Positions 7,617 to 16,691 of a DNA stretch of 64,000 bases are shown piece after piece. Each line of letters begins with the position of its first letter. The stretch's first letter is position 1. The position numbers and the translations under genes were made by a program. The stretch is taken from the NCBI RefSeq assembly GCF_003075395.1, contig NZ_QDFV01000001.1, positions 124,001 through 188,000 of the forward strand. The letters are read 5' to 3'. The notes beneath the pieces were generated by a model that saw nothing but the letters and a program-made list of their open reading frames with translations, was not told the DNA's origin and did not search any database. The stretch comes from Microbacterium sp. TPD7012 (GTDB lineage: Bacteria > Actinomycetota > Actinomycetes > Actinomycetales > Microbacteriaceae).

Positions 7617-7648
7617 AAAAGGCCGCCACCTCCGGAGAGGTGACGGCC
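7617..7648 (-). terminator. Rho-independent terminator of trxB-trxA
   Basis: On the minus strand a 12-bp stem (arms 7637-7648 and 7621-7632, one mismatch) with a 4-nt loop is followed directly by TTTT (7620-7617). It lies 18 bp downstream of the trxA stop. Confidence 0.8.
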
Positions 7649-7666
7649 CTGCTGGGTCTCAGTGGA

Positions 7667-7990
7667 TCAGCCGATGAATGCGGCGAGGTCCTTCTCGAGC
7701 GCGAACTTGGGCTTGGCGCCGATGATGGTCGTCTTGACCTCACCGCCGTCGAACACCTTCATCGCCGGGATGGACGTGATCTGGTACTTCATCGCGAGCT
7801 CGGGGTTCTCGTCGACGTTGAGCTTGAGGATGGTGATCTTGTCGGGGTTCTCGGACTGGATCTCGTCCAGCACCGGGGCCACCATGCGACAGGGACCGCA
7901 CCACTCGGCCCAGAAGTCCACCAGCACGGGACCGTCGGCCTGCAGAACGTCCTGCTCCCAGGTCGCCTGGCTCGTAGCCTTTGCACTCAT
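7667..7990 (-). CDS. trxA: Thioredoxin
   Basis: The 107-residue protein has the thioredoxin fold with the redox motif 'WCGPC' at residues 30-34 and the cis-proline loop 'ITSIPAMKVF' near 70-79. It reduces protein disulfides in the cytoplasm and is itself reduced by thioredoxin reductase. The gene is 68 bp downstream of trxB on the same strand and ends at a clear terminator, so trxB-trxA is an operon. GGAGAG lies about 6 nt before the ATG on the minus strand. Confidence 0.96.
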   Translation of the reverse strand: MSAKATSQATWEQDVLQADGPVLVDFWAEWCGPCRMVAPVLDEIQSENPDKITILKLNVDENPELAMKYQITSIPAMKVFDGGEVKTTIIGAKPKFALEKDLAAFIG

Positions 7991-8058
7991 CAGAGTCTCT
8001 CCTTGATTCGAGGTTCGCCTGCTACAACAGCAGACGAGGTGAAACTGTTCCCGCGCGC

Positions 8059-9033
8059 CTAGGCGGTGAGGATCTCGGCGGCCTCCGCGGCCGGGAACTC
8101 GACCGAGGCGTCGTCAAAATCCGCGAGGAAGTGCTCCGCATCGAGGGCCGCGACCGTTCCGGAGCCGGCAGCCGTGATGGCCTGGCGGTAGGTCGGGTCG
8201 ATGACGTCACCCGCGGCGAACACCCCGGGCACCGACGTGACCGACGAGCGGCCGTCGACCCAGATGGTGCCCTCGGCGGTCAGCTTCAGCTTGTCGTGCA
8301 CGAGGTGCGTGCGCGGGTCGTTGCCGATCGCGATGAACAGGCCGTCGAGCGGGAGATCGCTCAGCGTGCCGTCGACGGTGTTGCGCAGCTGCACACCGGT
8401 GACGGAGTCGCCGCCGAGGACTTCGGCGACCTCGCTGTTCCACACGAACTCGATCTTCTCGTTCGCGAACGCGCGCTCCTGCATGATCTTCGAGGCACGC
8501 AGGGTGTCCTTGCGGTGGATCACGTAGACCTTGTCGGCGAAGCGCGTGAGGAAGGTCGCCTCTTCCATGGCGGAGTCGCCGCCGCCGACGACCGCGATCG
8601 TCTTCTGACGGAAGAAGAAGCCGTCGCAGGTGGCGCACCAGGAGACGCCGTAGCCGGAGAGGCGCTCCTCGCCCGCGATGTTCAGCTTGCGGTACGCCGA
8701 ACCGGTCGCGTAGATCAGGGTCTGCGTCTCGTGCACCGCGCCGCTGCCGAGCGTGACCGTCTTGACGGGGCCGTCGAGGGCGAGCTCGGTGACGTCGTCG
8801 TAGAGCACCTCGGTGCCGAACTTCTCGGCCTGCTCCTGGAACTTGGCCATGAGCTCAGGCCCCTGGATGCCCTCGGGGAAGCCCGGGTAGTTCTCGACCT
8901 CGGTGGTGTTCATCAGCTCGCCGCCGACCTCGACGGAGCTCGCGATGAGCAGCGGCTTGAGGTTCGCGCGTGCAGCGTAGATGGCGGCCGTGAATCCGGC
9001 GGGGCCGGAACCGATGATGATGACCTGACGCAT
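8059..9033 (-). CDS. trxB: Thioredoxin reductase (NADPH)
   Basis: The 324-residue protein is a low-molecular-weight flavoprotein reductase. The FAD-binding 'GSGPAGFTAAIYAARA' is at 8-23, the redox 'CATC' at 133-136, the NADPH loop 'GGGDSAMEEA' near 152-161, and the late FAD motif 'GVFAAGDVIDP' near 272-282. It passes electrons from NADPH to TrxA, the next gene. Full length and intact. It follows murJ on the same strand with about 100 bp between. Confidence 0.97.
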   Translation of the reverse strand: MRQVIIIGSGPAGFTAAIYAARANLKPLLIASSVEVGGELMNTTEVENYPGFPEGIQGPELMAKFQEQAEKFGTEVLYDDVTELALDGPVKTVTLGSGAVHETQTLIYATGSAYRKLNIAGEERLSGYGVSWCATCDGFFFRQKTIAVVGGGDSAMEEATFLTRFADKVYVIHRKDTLRASKIMQERAFANEKIEFVWNSEVAEVLGGDSVTGVQLRNTVDGTLSDLPLDGLFIAIGNDPRTHLVHDKLKLTAEGTIWVDGRSSVTSVPGVFAAGDVIDPTYRQAITAAGSGTVAALDAEHFLADFDDASVEFPAAEAAEILTA

Positions 9034-9135
9034 GTGCTCTCCGTCTGAGAAATTGCGGTGGCGTCGAAAGACGTCCCGAGTGATTCAACCCATGGTAACC
9101 GCGCGGCATTCCCTGCGCTGAGTGCCCGGCGGGAG

Positions 9136-10752
9136 TCAGCGACCGGGGAGGAACCGGCGCACCAGAGTACCGGCGACCTTGAGCTCGGGCGCGCGCAGCA
9201 GGGCGAGGATCGCGAGGTAGACGACGAGCACCACGAGCCCGATCACCGCGGTGCCGAGAGCGCCGGGGATCTTGTCGGCGACGGTCCAGCCGGCGCTTCC
9301 GCCGAACAGCACGAAGACGCCCCAGCCGGCGAGTCCCGCGGGGATCGCGGCGACCGCGAAGCGGCCGAGCGTGGCCAGCCAGGACCGCACACCGAGGCTG
9401 CCGATCTTGCGGTGCAGCAGCCAGGTGGCGACGATCGTCTGCACGGTGCTGGAGACGGACTGTCCGAGTGCGACGGCGGCCGCCAGACCCGTGATCGGGA
9501 TGATGTCGGCCTGGAGCAGTCCCCACGCGATCAGGGCTGTGGCGACGATGAGGCAGCACTGGAAGATCGTGAACCAGAACGGCGTGCGCGTGTCGTCGTA
9601 GGCGTAGAACGTCCGCTGGACGATGAAGAGGATCGTGAGGGGGATCAGGCTCACGAGATAGCAGATCAGCACCAGGGCTGCCGCTTCGGCATCCGCGGGG
9701 GAGCTCGTGAAGACCCGGGACGCGGGGATCGCGGCCGCGGCGACGGCGGCGACGGCCGCGACGATGAAGAACAGCAGGGTGCGGATGCTGCGCGAGATGT
9801 CCTCGCGGACCTCGACGTGACGCCCGGCTGCTGCGTGCTCGCTGATCTGGGTGAAGTACGGCGTCCCGATCGACAGCACGATCACCGAGTACGGGAGCAT
9901 GAAGATGAGCCAGGCGTTGGCGGTCACGGTCGCCGAGGCGCCGGTTCCCGAGGCCGCACTCACGATGTTGCCCTGCAGCACACCGGCGGCGAGGCTCGCG
10001 AAGGCCATCAGGAACGTCCAGCCCGCCAGCTTGCCGACGGCCCCGAGTCCGACGCCCCGCCAGCGGAAGTCGGGCTTGAGCGCGAGCCCGGTGCGCCGCC
10101 AGAACACCAGGAGCACGACCGCCTGCAGCGCGATGCCCAGGGTCGCCGTGGCGCCGAGGGTGGTGATCATCGCCGGCGTCCACTCCGCGGCCTTCGTCGG
10201 CACCGGGGCGAAGAGCGCGCCGAGAAGCAGGAAGCCGACGATCGAGACGATGTTGTTCACGACGGGCGCCCAGGTGAAGGGCCCGAAGATCCGGCGGGCG
10301 TTGAGCGCCTCTCCGAGCAGGGCGTAGAGCCCGTAGAAGAGGATCTGCGGCAGGCACCAGTACGCGAGGGCCGTCGCGAGCGCCTGAGCTTCGGGAGGCG
10401 CCTGGCCGGCGACCAGCACGACGAGCCAGGGCGCGGCGATGGTCGCGATCAACGTGGTGACGACGAGCACGACGGTGCCGAGAGTGAAGAGCTTGGAGAT
10501 GAAGGCGTTTCCGCCGTCGGCATCCGCCGTCGCCTTCACGATCTGCGGGACGATCACGGCCGTGAGCACACCGACGGAGATCAGGCCGAAGACGCTGTTC
10601 GGCAGGGTGTTGGCGAACGTGAACGCGTCGGCGGCCTCCGAGCCGACGGCCCCGAGCACTCCGACGAGCACGATGCTCCGCAGGAGTCCCGTGACGCGCG
10701 ACACCAGGGTGCCGGCGCCGATGACGGCGCTCGCGCGCCCGAGGCTACTCAC
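9136..10752 (-). CDS. murJ: Lipid II flippase MurJ (MviN)
   Basis: The protein of about 538 residues is a 14-helix MOP-superfamily flippase, which moves lipid II across the membrane for peptidoglycan synthesis. The N-terminus 'SSLGRASAVIGAGTLVSRVTGLLRSIVLV' is the conserved MurJ opening with its arginine residues in helix 1. I prefer the GTG at 10752, which gives M-SSLGRASA and overlaps the upstream stop by 8 bp with AAGGA before it. An in-frame ATG at 10794 would add 14 unrelated residues. Translational coupling to the DUF6049 gene suggests a shared envelope role. Confidence 0.93.
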   Translation of the reverse strand: MSSLGRASAVIGAGTLVSRVTGLLRSIVLVGVLGAVGSEAADAFTFANTLPNSVFGLISVGVLTAVIVPQIVKATADADGGNAFISKLFTLGTVVLVVTTLIATIAAPWLVVLVAGQAPPEAQALATALAYWCLPQILFYGLYALLGEALNARRIFGPFTWAPVVNNIVSIVGFLLLGALFAPVPTKAAEWTPAMITTLGATATLGIALQAVVLLVFWRRTGLALKPDFRWRGVGLGAVGKLAGWTFLMAFASLAAGVLQGNIVSAASGTGASATVTANAWLIFMLPYSVIVLSIGTPYFTQISEHAAAGRHVEVREDISRSIRTLLFFIVAAVAAVAAAAIPASRVFTSSPADAEAAALVLICYLVSLIPLTILFIVQRTFYAYDDTRTPFWFTIFQCCLIVATALIAWGLLQADIIPITGLAAAVALGQSVSSTVQTIVATWLLHRKIGSLGVRSWLATLGRFAVAAIPAGLAGWGVFVLFGGSAGWTVADKIPGALGTAVIGLVVLVVYLAILALLRAPELKVAGTLVRRFLPGR

Positions 10753-12901
10753 CACGTCCGTCCTTCGGCTCTGCTGCTTCCAGCGCTGCGGCATCCGCTG
10801 CTGCCTCCTCGGCCGCCTCGCGGCGCTTGCGACGCACGGTGCGGATCACGCCGAGGCCGATCAGCAGCACGGCGAGTCCGCCGAAGATGCCGAGACCGAT
10901 GCCTTCCCATTCCGCGCGTACCGCGACGCGCACGGTCTGGTCGCCCTGGATCTGCACACCTGTGGGGCTGACGAGGCCCAGGCGCAGGTCGACCTCGCCG
11001 CTGCCGACGCGGGCCGAGACGGGAACCTTGACGCGTGCGGTGTTGTTCGCCTGCACGACCGTCTCGACGAGCGGCTTCACCTCGAGGCGAGGATCGCTGG
11101 GCGAGGCGGTCAGCTGCACCGTCACCGGCCAGGGCAGATCGTTGCGTACGCGGATCGGCAGGTCGGCGTTGGCCGAGAGCAGCTGGATGGTGCTCGACGG
11201 CGGGATGTTCACCGCACCGAGCGTGGCGGTGGTCTGCGCCCGGTGCGCGGCGACGCTCGCAGCGAAGGCTTCCGCCGGTGTGCCGACCGCGAGCGTGCGC
11301 AGGATCCTGATCCGCTCCGGGCCGAGCAGCACCCGCGGGTCGGTGAGGATCGACGAGAAGGCGACGAGGGTCTGCTCGTCGGCGAGCAGGCTCATGACGT
11401 CCGCCGCCCCCGGAGTGCCCGTCTCGACGGAGAGCGCCGCGGCGGCCGCGGGGATGTCGCGCAGCGCGCCGAACTCGAAGCCGATCGAGTCCGCCGCCGA
11501 GATCACCTCGCGCAGTGCATCAGGCGTCCGGGTCTCGTCACGGTCCAGCCCGATGAGCAGCGGCGCCCCGGGAGCCCGAGCCTCGGCGAGGAACAGTCGC
11601 GCGGCGCCCTCGGCGAGAAGACGCTGGCGGGCGGCGGGGTCGGCCTCGGCTGCGGCATCCGAGAGGGCGGAGGACGCCGCCGCATCGGTGACGAGCAGAT
11701 CCTGGCCCGCGGCTGTCGCGTGCGCCGCGCTCTGTCCGCCCACCGTGGCGGATGAGACGATCGTGGTCGTTCCCTCACCGAGGTAGGTCTGGAAGGCGGC
11801 GAGATCATCCGCTGTCACGTCGGCACGCGGCCACAGGATGCGGGGCAGCGCGCCGTCGACGGCCGCGAGCTCCTCGTCAGTCGGGACGACCGGGGCCTCG
11901 GTCGGAGCAGGCGTGGGCGCGGTCGTCTCATCGGCGGCGGTGGTCGGGGGTGTGGTGACACGCGCGACCGGGAAGTTCGCGGGATCGAGGAAAGGCGCGA
12001 GCGTCGTCGGCTGGAGCAGCTCGGAGAGCTGCGCCTGCGCCTGCACGGCGGCATCGGCGTCGCCGAACTGAAGGGCGAAACGCTGGTTCGGGAGGTCGTC
12101 GAGGCGCGCGAGCCACGCCGTCGCCTGCTCGGGCGCGGCGGTGCCGAGGGCACGGATCGCGGCGGGGATCGACGGGTCGATCGCGAGCACGGCCGTGGTT
12201 CCCGCGACGCCGTCGAGCTGCGCCGTCAAGGCACCCTCGGGCGCGGTGAGGGCCGCGAGCTCTTCGGAGGTGAGGAGTGATCCGCCGGCCGGTGTCGCCG
12301 TGATCGGCACGAGCACGCCGATCAGGGAGCTCTGCGTCGCGGTCACGACGAGAACGCTGGTCGCCGTCGCGTCCCTGGCCACGGTGTCGTCTGCGGCAGG
12401 ACCGCCGGTGGTCGCACCGGTCAGCTCCGCCCGCAGCGGATAGATGCCGGGAGCGAGCTCACCGACCGCGCTCTCGGGCGCGAACACCGTCGTGGTGGCG
12501 GATTCGCCGGCGTCGATCGACGCGGTGCTGTCGGTGCCGAGCGCCGTGAAGTCTCCCGGTGCCTCTTCGTCGTCGAGCCAGTTCGTGACGGCCTCGTCGT
12601 CGGCCAGCGGAGTGCTTCCGATCTCGACCTGGACGCGCCCGGTGCTCAGCTCCGAATCGGTCCTGTTCCGCACGGTGATGGTCGCGGAGGTCGATGAGCC
12701 GGGGGCGATCGTGCCGCGGAGACCGGCGGAGACGTGGAGCTCGATGCTCTGCTCGTCGTCGGGCGACGGCGTCTCGGCGGCGGATACGGCGCTCGGAACC
12801 GCGGATCCGCCGAGGGTCAGTGCGATCGCGAAGACGACGGTCCTGCGTGCGAGCCGCTGCAGGCGCGCACGGAAGCCGGTTTCGGGGGTGTTCACGGACA
12901 T
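10745..12901 (-). CDS. DUF6049-type large secreted, membrane-anchored protein
   Basis: The 718-residue protein starts with a signal peptide (basic residues, then 'VVFAIALTLGGSAVPSAVSAAE') and has a long alanine/threonine-rich extracytoplasmic region. It ends with one transmembrane helix ('GLGIFGGLAVLLIGLGVI') and a basic, then acidic, cytoplasmic tail. It resembles the actinobacterial DUF6049 family, which is regularly encoded next to murJ. The stretch before the helix looks like a beta-sandwich. The overlap with murJ supports a role in envelope biogenesis; the molecular function is unknown. I inferred the family from context and architecture. Confidence 0.8.
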   Translation of the reverse strand: MSVNTPETGFRARLQRLARRTVVFAIALTLGGSAVPSAVSAAETPSPDDEQSIELHVSAGLRGTIAPGSSTSATITVRNRTDSELSTGRVQVEIGSTPLADDEAVTNWLDDEEAPGDFTALGTDSTASIDAGESATTTVFAPESAVGELAPGIYPLRAELTGATTGGPAADDTVARDATATSVLVVTATQSSLIGVLVPITATPAGGSLLTSEELAALTAPEGALTAQLDGVAGTTAVLAIDPSIPAAIRALGTAAPEQATAWLARLDDLPNQRFALQFGDADAAVQAQAQLSELLQPTTLAPFLDPANFPVARVTTPPTTAADETTAPTPAPTEAPVVPTDEELAAVDGALPRILWPRADVTADDLAAFQTYLGEGTTTIVSSATVGGQSAAHATAAGQDLLVTDAAASSALSDAAAEADPAARQRLLAEGAARLFLAEARAPGAPLLIGLDRDETRTPDALREVISAADSIGFEFGALRDIPAAAAALSVETGTPGAADVMSLLADEQTLVAFSSILTDPRVLLGPERIRILRTLAVGTPAEAFAASVAAHRAQTTATLGAVNIPPSSTIQLLSANADLPIRVRNDLPWPVTVQLTASPSDPRLEVKPLVETVVQANNTARVKVPVSARVGSGEVDLRLGLVSPTGVQIQGDQTVRVAVRAEWEGIGLGIFGGLAVLLIGLGVIRTVRRKRREAAEEAAADAAALEAAEPKDGRGE

Positions 12902-13009
12902 GAAGGTCTTCCTCGAACGCCCCGGGACGAGGGCTGCTCGTGAGTACTGACCTTGTGATTCTAGGAGGCCCGAGGAAGGAGAACCCTGAAGACGCGTAGA
13001 GTGACGGCC

Positions 13010-14539
13010 GTGTCCGACACCCCCGCACCCGTTCCCGAGCCGCTGCGCAGCGCCGACCTCGCCGCCGATCTCGATGCCGCCGACCTCCGTTCGGAGCCGT
13101 TGCGACGCCTGTGGGGGGAGGAGGCGGACGACGCTCTGGCGCGCGGAATGCGCGAGCCGATCCTGCGCGCGATCGCCGGTGACGCCGGTGTCCTCGCCAC
13201 CCTCGGACGCCTGCTCGTGCTCGGGATGCCGCAGCCGAGGGCCGCTGTCGGTGCCGCCCTGCCGCGCCTGGGTGTCGACGGGCTCATCGCCCTCGGCCTC
13301 GCGACGGCGGATGCCGAGACCGTGACGCCCACCGCCCTGCTGCGCCCGCAGTCATTCGTCGACGCCGACGGTGTCGGGGAGTGGTGGATCGCCAGCGATC
13401 TCGACGAGGTGGCGCTCGACGGCGCGCTGCCCGCGGACCACGTGCTCGGCGTCGGCGGGGCCTCGCGCACGCTCGCCGAGACGATCGTGCCGATCGAGGT
13501 CGATCGCGCCCTGGACCTCGGCACCGGGTGCGGCATCCAGGCGCTCCTCGTGGCCCGTCGCGCGCGGACCGTCGTCGCGACCGACGTCTCCGCACGCGCT
13601 CTCGCCTACGCCGAGCTCAATGCCCGGCTCAACGGGGTGGGCAACATCGAATTCCGCCTCGGGAGCATGTTCGACCCTGTCGAGGGAGAGGCGTTCGACC
13701 TGATCGTGTCGAACCCGCCCTTCGTGATCACGCCGCGCGGCGACGACGTGCCCGCCTACGAGTACCGCGACGGGGGACTGGTCGGCGATGCGCTGGTCGA
13801 GCAGTTCGTGCGGACGGCCCCGGCGTTCCTCACCGTCGGCGGCATCGCGCAGCTGCTCGGCAACTGGGAGTCCCGCGCGGGCGTCGCGGGGCTGGCGCGT
13901 CTCGACGCCTGGGTGCCGGCCGAGCTCGACCTCTGGGTGATCGAGAGGGAGCAGCTCTCGCCTCTCGGATACGCCGAGCTGTGGATCCGCGACGGAGGGA
14001 CGACGCCGCGGGATCCCGAGTTCACCCCGCTGCTCTCCGCCTGGCTCGACGACTTCGCGGCGCGTGGGGTCACCTCGATCGGCTTCGGCTACGTGCTGAT
14101 CCGACGCCCCTCGACGGGCCCTTCGACAGGCTCAGGGACCCAGTACGCGCCGATCCGTCGTGTGGAGAAGGTGTCGCAGCCGGTGTCGAACGTCGGCGCC
14201 GCGCTCGCCACCGGACTCGCCGCCCACGATCTTCTCGCCGAGGGGATGCCGGCGACGCTCGTGACGGCAGCCGACGTCACCGAGGCGAGGCATCTGCTGC
14301 CGGGCAACGATGATCCGAGCGTCATCGAGCTGCGACAGGGCAGCGGATTCGCCCGCACGGTGAACGTCGATCCGGCGCTCGCCGCGTTCGTCGGCGCCTG
14401 CGACGGCGAGCTGACCGTCGGGCAGATCGTCGCCGCGCTCTCCGACCTCTTCGAGGTTCCCCTGGCCGATCTCTGGTCCGAGCTCGAGCCGCGCATCCGC
14501 GCGCTCGTCTTCGACGGCCTCCTGGTGCCGGGGGAATAG
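13010..14539 (+). CDS. Class I SAM-dependent methyltransferase (N5-glutamine/DNA-type NPPF motif)
   Basis: The protein of about 509 residues has an N-terminal helical domain, a central Rossmann methyltransferase and a C-terminal extension. Motif I is 'ALDLGTGCGIQALLVARRA' near residues 169-187, motif II 'VVATDVSARAL', and motif IV 'DLIVSNPPFVITP' near 228-240. NPPF-type motif IV is typical of enzymes that methylate an amide or exocyclic amine (PrmC, RsmC and similar). The substrate is unknown. The C-terminal part contains a short foreign-looking insertion coding STGPSTGSGT (see repeat at 14116). GTG 13010 is 7 nt after a TAGAGT -10-like box; GTG 13001 is an in-frame alternative. Confidence 0.8.
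   Translation: MSDTPAPVPEPLRSADLAADLDAADLRSEPLRRLWGEEADDALARGMREPILRAIAGDAGVLATLGRLLVLGMPQPRAAVGAALPRLGVDGLIALGLATADAETVTPTALLRPQSFVDADGVGEWWIASDLDEVALDGALPADHVLGVGGASRTLAETIVPIEVDRALDLGTGCGIQALLVARRARTVVATDVSARALAYAELNARLNGVGNIEFRLGSMFDPVEGEAFDLIVSNPPFVITPRGDDVPAYEYRDGGLVGDALVEQFVRTAPAFLTVGGIAQLLGNWESRAGVAGLARLDAWVPAELDLWVIEREQLSPLGYAELWIRDGGTTPRDPEFTPLLSAWLDDFAARGVTSIGFGYVLIRRPSTGPSTGSGTQYAPIRRVEKVSQPVSNVGAALATGLAAHDLLAEGMPATLVTAADVTEARHLLPGNDDPSVIELRQGSGFARTVNVDPALAAFVGACDGELTVGQIVAALSDLFEVPLADLWSELEPRIRALVFDGLLVPGE
14116..14141 (+). repeat. Interspersed repeat B, copy inside a coding sequence
   Basis: GGGCCCTTCGACAGGCTCAG followed by GGACCC is a short repeat whose relatives occur at 44987, 61419 and 62191. 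Here it is in frame within the methyltransferase gene, adding about eight codons (PSTGSGT). It probably lies in a surface loop between the Rossmann and C-terminal domains. Confidence 0.75.
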
Positions 14540-14567
14540 GGTCGGCATCCATGCGTTGGAATAGATC

Positions 14568-15623
14568 ATGAAGGCTTTCGGATTCCTCTCCTTCGGGCAC
14601 TATGCGGATGTGCCCGGCTCGGCGACCCGCACGGCGGGCGACATGCTGAAGCAGACGATCGAGATCGCCGAGGGCGCAGACGAGATCGGCGTCAACGGCG
14701 CCTCGGTGCGCGTGCATCACTGGGCGCGGCAGGCGGCGTCTCCGATGCCGCTGCTGTCGGCCATGGCGGCGCGCACGAAGCGCATCGAGGTCGGCACCGG
14801 CGTGATCGACATGCGCTACGAGAACCCGCTGCAGTTCGCCGAGGAGGCAGCCGCGCTCGACCTGATCGCCGACGGCCGGATCGCCCTCGGCGTGAGCCGT
14901 GGTTCACCCGAGACCGCGCTGCGCGGCTACGAGACCTTCGGCTACGTCGATGAGGAGGACCCGGAGCGCGGGAGCGTGCTGGCCCGCGAGAAGTTCGACA
15001 TCTTCCTCCGCGCGATCGAGGGCGAGCGGATCGCCGCCGGAGACCCTCGCATGGTCGGAGAGGGACGGTACCTCGCGATCGAGCCGCAGTCGCCGACGCT
15101 CCGCGATCACATCTGGTGGGGGTCGGGTTCCCGTGCCACGGCCGAGGAGACCGGCCGGAAGGGCCTGAACATGATGAGCTCCACGCTCGTCACCGAGGCC
15201 ACCGGCCAGCCGTTCCACGAGCTGCAGCGCGAGCAGATCGAGCTCTTCCGCGCCGCGTACAAGGAGGCCGGGCACACCGGTCAGCCGCGCGTCTCGGTCA
15301 GCCGCAGCGTCTTCCCGCTGATCTCCGACATGGACCGGGCCTACTTCGGCCTGCGCAGCGAGGAGAACGGCGACCAGATCGGCGTCATCGACGGGTTCCG
15401 CTCGACCTTCGGGAAGACGTACGCCGCGGAGCCCGACGTTCTCATCGAGCAGCTGAAGCGCGACGAGGCCGTCATGAGTGCCGACACCCTGCTGCTGACG
15501 ATCCCGAATCAGCTCGGACCGGCTTACAACCTCCACGTGCTCGAGTCGTTCGCGACGCATGTGGCTCCGGCGCTGGGGTGGAAGCCCAACACCGAGGGAC
15601 CCGTCCAGGGCGACGCGGTCTAG
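14568..15623 (+). CDS. LLM-class flavin-dependent oxidoreductase
   Basis: The 351-residue protein has the luciferase-like monooxygenase TIM barrel. Visible marks are the N-terminal 'FGFLSFGHYADVPGSATRTAGD', 'AEGADEIGVNGASVRVHHWA', 'TKRIEVGTGVIDMRYENPLQFAEEAAALDLIADGRIALGVSRGSPE' (a split description of the FMN-binding core) and 'WWGSGSRATAEETGRKGLNMMSS'. Such enzymes use reduced FMN or F420; the substrate cannot be predicted. It follows the methyltransferase by 28 bp on the same strand and ends just before the palindrome at 15634. It may be cotranscribed with the methyltransferase, but no shared pathway is evident. Confidence 0.88.
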   Translation: MKAFGFLSFGHYADVPGSATRTAGDMLKQTIEIAEGADEIGVNGASVRVHHWARQAASPMPLLSAMAARTKRIEVGTGVIDMRYENPLQFAEEAAALDLIADGRIALGVSRGSPETALRGYETFGYVDEEDPERGSVLAREKFDIFLRAIEGERIAAGDPRMVGEGRYLAIEPQSPTLRDHIWWGSGSRATAEETGRKGLNMMSSTLVTEATGQPFHELQREQIELFRAAYKEAGHTGQPRVSVSRSVFPLISDMDRAYFGLRSEENGDQIGVIDGFRSTFGKTYAAEPDVLIEQLKRDEAVMSADTLLLTIPNQLGPAYNLHVLESFATHVAPALGWKPNTEGPVQGDAV

Positions 15624-15633
15624 CTCGTTGAAA

Positions 15634-15657
15634 GAGCGGATGCTGCAGCATCCGCTC
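15634..15657. terminator. 24-bp perfect GGATGC/GCATCC palindrome
   Basis: A perfect palindrome centred on CTGCAG with arms GAGCGGATGCTG, 10 bp after the LLM oxidoreductase stop. It has no long T-run. It is likely a terminator or 3' end element, and one of a family in this window. Confidence 0.6.
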
Positions 15658-15781
15658 TCCCGGAATACCGGTATGTGGTTATGGCTCGCAGCGAGGCGAT
15701 TCCGAGCGACGCTCCATCTCGACGTTACGTTCCCCGGGTCGTACCGGCTCCTCGGTACGCCAAGAGTCAGGGAGACGAACA

Positions 15782-16381
15782 ATGCAAATACTCACCACGA
15801 CCGCGTTGTCCACCGCAGTTGCACTCGTGCTGACAACAACGATGCCGACTGCTGGTGTGAATGCCGCACCCGACACCGACTCCGACATTCAGAAGGCGCT
15901 CGAATCGCGGCCCGAGGTGTTCATGGACACCTCATCGATTCCGGAGGGGCAGGTCGATGTCTCTCGCGGTGTCATCACGGCGCCCGCAGCCGGACACGCT
16001 GAGCTCGAACTCTCGTTTCCTCTCAAGGATCTCGAGCAGGTCGGGGTCTCCGCCCAGTCCGAGAATGAGGACTTCGCCGTTGCGGTGATGGACGAGGGGG
16101 ACGGAGCGTTCCGCGCTCTCTTCCACATTCCTGACGCGAGCTCTCCGACCGAGTACCGCTTCGAGATCGATGACGACTTCGAACTGGTCCCTTTGGAAGA
16201 TGGGGGGATCACGGTGCGAACCGCGGATGGTGAACTTGCGGGTGTGATCTCTGCCCCTTGGGCCTCCGATGCCAACGGTGCACCCGTGAGAACCGACTAT
16301 GTGATCGAAGGAAGTGCGAACCGAATCCGAGTCATCGTCGACAACAAGACGGGCAACATCATCACCGTGACGAAGGGCTGA
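15782..16381 (+). CDS. Secreted protein of unknown function
   Basis: The 199-residue protein carries a signal peptide ('ILTTTALSTAVALVLTTTMPTAGVNAA') and is then acidic and beta-rich. The C-terminal pattern 'SAPWASDANGAPVRTDYVIEGSANRIRVIVDN' matches a motif I know from other actinobacterial secreted proteins of unknown role. An AGGGAG site lies 8 nt before the ATG. It is followed after 1 bp by a DUF2283 gene. Base composition is visibly less GC-rich than that of the genes around it, which may indicate recent acquisition. No enzyme motif is visible. Confidence 0.75.
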   Translation: MQILTTTALSTAVALVLTTTMPTAGVNAAPDTDSDIQKALESRPEVFMDTSSIPEGQVDVSRGVITAPAAGHAELELSFPLKDLEQVGVSAQSENEDFAVAVMDEGDGAFRALFHIPDASSPTEYRFEIDDDFELVPLEDGGITVRTADGELAGVISAPWASDANGAPVRTDYVIEGSANRIRVIVDNKTGNIITVTKG

Positions 16382-16382
16382 C

Positions 16383-16619
16383 ATGAAGATCACGTATGAC
16401 GCGGAAGCGGATGCCGCCTATATCTCGATCGTCGAGAGGATCGGCGCGGGCGATGCGGTTCAGCAGGTCTCCTTCATCGATACTCCGAACGGTGAATCGC
16501 AGCTGAACCTCGACTTCGATGCCGCGGGGCGGCTTCTCGGGGTGGAGGTTCTCGTGGCCTCGAAAGCGCTTGCGAGCGAGGTTCTCGCTTCCGCCGCAGC
16601 ACCGGGCGACGTCGAGTAG
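16383..16619 (+). CDS. DUF2283 small protein
   Basis: The 78-residue protein fits DUF2283: 'MKITYDAEADAAYISI' at the start, then 'LNLDFDAAGRLLGVEVLVASKAL', a small all-beta unit seen alone in many bacteria and sometimes near toxin-antitoxin genes. The start lies 1 bp after the upstream secreted-protein gene, so they form a pair. Function unknown. It ends 4 bp before a 24-bp palindrome. Confidence 0.85.
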   Translation: MKITYDAEADAAYISIVERIGAGDAVQQVSFIDTPNGESQLNLDFDAAGRLLGVEVLVASKALASEVLASAAAPGDVE

Positions 16620-16623
16620 GGAA

Positions 16624-16647
16624 GGGCGGATGCCGCGGCATCCGCCC
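16624..16647. terminator. 24-bp perfect GGATGCCGCGGCATCC-type palindrome
   Basis: Perfect palindrome centred on CCGCGG with arms GGGCGGATGCCG, just after the DUF2283 stop. It is probably a transcription terminator, and shares its GGATGC/GCATCC arms with the elements at 7399, 15634 and 23219. Confidence 0.6.
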
Positions 16648-16691
16648 GAAGGTCTCTTCACGGGATTCCGGTATATCGGTACGCTGGCCGC